Source of the DNA: JBCDBY01 sp039182715
GTDB lineage: Bacteria > Planctomycetota > PLA2
Assembly: GCA_039182715.1 (NCBI GenBank)
Contig: JBCDBY010000096.1
Coordinates: forward strand, 1-14,535
Reading direction: 5' to 3'
DNA length: 14,535 nucleotides
The position numbers and the translations under genes are program-made. Under the pieces are notes generated by a model. It was not told the origin of the DNA and ran no database searches. It saw only the letters and a program-made list of their open reading frames with translations. Of this stretch, positions 13,062 to 14,535 are shown in pieces (position 1 is the stretch's first letter; each line of letters begins with the position of its first letter).

Positions 13062-13073
13062 ACTGGAAGGTTA
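13062..13073 (-). promoter_or_regulatory. -10-like box for the leaderless three-gene operon
   Basis: On the minus strand TAACCT (13073-13068) lies exactly 6 nt before ATG 13061, without a Shine-Dalgarno. It would drive the unknown secreted protein, the candidate selenoprotein and the amidohydrolase. Confidence 0.5.
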
Positions 13074-13121
13074 GCGGCGGCGTTCGGCGCCGTGTCTCGG
13101 GGACGTCACGAGGAGGTCAAC

Positions 13122-14426
13122 ATGCGAATCGCGGGAGTTCTGCTGCTGCTGGCGGCGATCGGGTGGGCGGGCGAAAACCCGAGCGAGGCCTACGAGCGCA
13201 TCCGGCGGATGAATCGACGGCTCACGCCGGCGGAGAAGGAAGCGCAGAAGAAGGAGGCGATCCGCTTCCTCGCGAGTTGGGAGAAGGAGGGCGAAGCGAA
13301 GAGCGCGGGCGAGCGGACCGATCTCGCCTCGCTCTACTCGCTCGTCGGACGTCACGCCGATGCCATGGCGCTGCTCGAAGCGATCGTCTTCGACGAGGCG
13401 ACCGATGCCGAGACCCGCAAGAGGGCCGCCAACCGGTGGGGCCTGCTCCTCACGCTGCAGGCGCGGGACCTGCCTCCGCCCGTTCGCAAGGGTGCCATCG
13501 GCGCGACGGCGCGCTTCCTCGAGACCTACGGCCCCGCGAGTGACGAACGCACGCGCTCGACCCTGGCGCGTGCGCGCGGATTTCTACTGCACATCGACGG
13601 GGACACGGACGGCGCGGTGCAGGCATTCTTCGACCTCGCCAATGAGCGACCCATGTTCGGCTCCGTGGCGGCCGACTTCACGCGCATGGCAATGATCGCG
13701 GGCGTCTGGCGGATGGAAGACTATCCCGCTCTCGAGAAGAGGCTGCAGGAGCGCATCGACGCATTGAAGGAGGGCTTTGCCGCCACGCGGGGCGCGAGTC
13801 GCGCCGTGGCGGTCAACCCCGGCGTGTTCGACCGCATGTTCGATCGCGCAATGGCGCCGGTGCGACTGCTCGGCAAGCCGGTGCCGGCCTGGACCGAGAT
13901 CGCACGGCTGCAGGGCGATCCGGCGACAGAGGGAAAGGTCACGCTGCTCTACTTCATGCTCAACGCGGACGCGTCGTCGGTGCGCTCGCTTCCCGCGCTC
14001 CGGGGTCTCCAGAAGAAGCACGAGGAGTTGTCCATCGTGCTGCTCGTGCTGCCCTCGACCCGCGTCTACCGCTCGCGTGTCGAGCTCGACGCGGACGTCG
14101 ATGCGAGCGGGGAGGAACCGCCCCCGGTCACGCTGTCGCGGCTGACGCGGAACACGCCGTTGGAGGAACAGCTGCGAGAGGGCGAGAAGGAGGCGCACGT
14201 CGCGTTTCTCAAGGCGCACGAACTGGCGTGGCCCGCCGCGCTCATCGACCGTCGCGACATGGGGCGCAAGTTCGGCGCCAGTACGAGTCTCTTTCCGAAT
14301 CTCGTGCTGCTCGACCGTCGCGGGCGGCTGCGTTCGATCCACGCGGGCCCTCTCGAGCGCGGGTCGCCGATCGTCGACGAGCGCCTGTCCGGCGCCATCG
14401 CGGGGCTGCTCGCCGAGAAGGAGTAG
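13122..14426 (+). CDS. Secreted protein with helical repeats and a cysteine-less thioredoxin/TlpA-like domain
   Basis: A 434-residue protein with a signal peptide (about 1-16). An all-helical region (about 20-245) suggests TPR-like repeats, for example Leu-Ala-Ser-Leu-Tyr-Ser-Leu-Val-Gly-Arg-His-Ala-Asp-Ala-Met-Ala-Leu-Leu. From about 250 a TlpA/AhpC-type fold begins: Gly-Lys-Pro-Val-Pro-Ala-Trp, then Gly-Lys-Val-Thr-Leu-Leu-Tyr-Phe. Where CxxC is expected there is Asp283-Ala-Ser-Ser286, followed by the usual Pro-Ala-Leu. The cis-proline strand is kept (Leu-Phe-Pro392-Asn-Leu-Val-Leu-Leu-Asp-Arg-Arg-Gly-Arg). The domain is therefore probably redox-inactive and may bind partners. An acidic Glu-Pro insertion (about 321-345) interrupts it. 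AGGAGG (13111-13116) 5 nt before ATG 13122 fixes the start. The gene is divergent from the selenoprotein operon. Confidence 0.8.
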   Translation: MRIAGVLLLLAAIGWAGENPSEAYERIRRMNRRLTPAEKEAQKKEAIRFLASWEKEGEAKSAGERTDLASLYSLVGRHADAMALLEAIVFDEATDAETRKRAANRWGLLLTLQARDLPPPVRKGAIGATARFLETYGPASDERTRSTLARARGFLLHIDGDTDGAVQAFFDLANERPMFGSVAADFTRMAMIAGVWRMEDYPALEKRLQERIDALKEGFAATRGASRAVAVNPGVFDRMFDRAMAPVRLLGKPVPAWTEIARLQGDPATEGKVTLLYFMLNADASSVRSLPALRGLQKKHEELSIVLLVLPSTRVYRSRVELDADVDASGEEPPPVTLSRLTRNTPLEEQLREGEKEAHVAFLKAHELAWPAALIDRRDMGRKFGASTSLFPNLVLLDRRGRLRSIHAGPLERGSPIVDERLSGAIAGLLAEKE

Positions 14427-14472
14427 GGCCTGTCTGAGAGAACGCCTGGCTTCGACGGGCTGCGGCTGCGCG

Positions 14473-14535
14473 TCGCTTCGCCCCGCCTTCCTTGCGGTAT
14501 CGACATGGATACAGCGGCGTCGGCGGGGCTCGCGA
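14473..14535. repeat. Large interrupted inverted repeat at the window edge
   Basis: GCCCCGCC (14480-14487) is the exact complement of GGCGGGGC (14522-14529). Outside it TCGC (14473-14476) pairs with GCGA (14532-14535, the last bases). Inside it GTATC (14497-14501) pairs with GATAC (14508-14512) around a 6-nt loop. The structure follows the stop codon at 14424-14426 by about 46 nt and may continue past the window. It could be a terminator-like hairpin, a dispersed palindromic repeat, or the edge of a longer inverted repeat. No T-run is visible, and no gene is seen in 14427-14535. Confidence 0.6.

Noticed and set aside
1..14535. Defence system, prophage, CRISPR, integron or insertion sequence
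   Set aside because: No nuclease, integrase, transposase, toxin-antitoxin pair, repeat-spacer array or tRNA-adjacent attachment site is visible; the genes look like envelope, redox and signalling functions.

Overview
This is a GC-rich (roughly two-thirds G+C), gene-dense bacterial segment with no rRNA, tRNA, CRISPR array or recognisable transposase. The gene content points to a Gram-negative-type cell with an outer membrane and lipid A: two different lipid A deacylase families, many signal peptides and several lipoproteins. Short secreted HEAT-repeat proteins ending in a Leu-Thr-Gly...Trp-x-x-Trp tail, a Ser/Thr kinase with an N-terminal membrane domain, and a secreted protein with DnaJ-type zinc knuckles fit Planctomycetota best. 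A myxobacterial or other deltaproteobacterial-grade lineage cannot be excluded.

Layout. Positions 1-134 are the tail of a PagL-like lipid A deacylase, followed by a DUF192 lipoprotein (137-589). On the minus strand, two tandem di-haem oxidoreductases (1693-2850 and 581-1696) are coupled by ATGA. They are preceded by a 20-codon leader ORF with a perfect Shine-Dalgarno and two strong dyads. Then come a secreted HEAT-repeat protein (3065-3856), an intergenic stretch with a 19-bp tandem repeat, and a cupin (4113-4475). A minus-strand operon of a membrane-anchored alpha/beta hydrolase and a 2,4-dienoyl-CoA reductase-like SDR (6200 to 4472) diverges from an LpxR-type lipid A deacylase (6232-7296). 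A second HEAT protein plus a transmembrane Ser/Thr kinase (9512 to 7274) diverges from a secreted zinc-knuckle protein (9547-10566). A minus-strand three-gene operon (13061 to 10550) holds an unknown secreted protein, a thioredoxin-fold lipoprotein and an amidohydrolase. It diverges from a secreted protein with a thioredoxin-like domain that lacks its cysteines (13122-14426). The window ends in a large inverted repeat.

The most notable item is the thioredoxin-fold lipoprotein at 11804-12190. It reads through an in-frame TGA exactly where the first cysteine of a CxxC motif belongs (TGA-Pro-Phe-Cys). A stem-loop with a bulged U lies immediately downstream, so it is a candidate selenoprotein. 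Treated conventionally, the gene would be missed or cut to its C-terminal half.

Two organisational patterns recur. First, six genes that begin a transcript have a TANNNT box placed 6-8 nt before the start codon, in five cases exactly 6 nt, with no Shine-Dalgarno. This is what leaderless transcription looks like. Two of the divergent intergenic gaps are only 31 and 34 bp and carry such a box for each direction. Second, all four convergent gene pairs overlap at their 3' ends by 4-23 bp, leaving no room for ordinary terminators. I see no single new multi-gene defence or metabolic system here.
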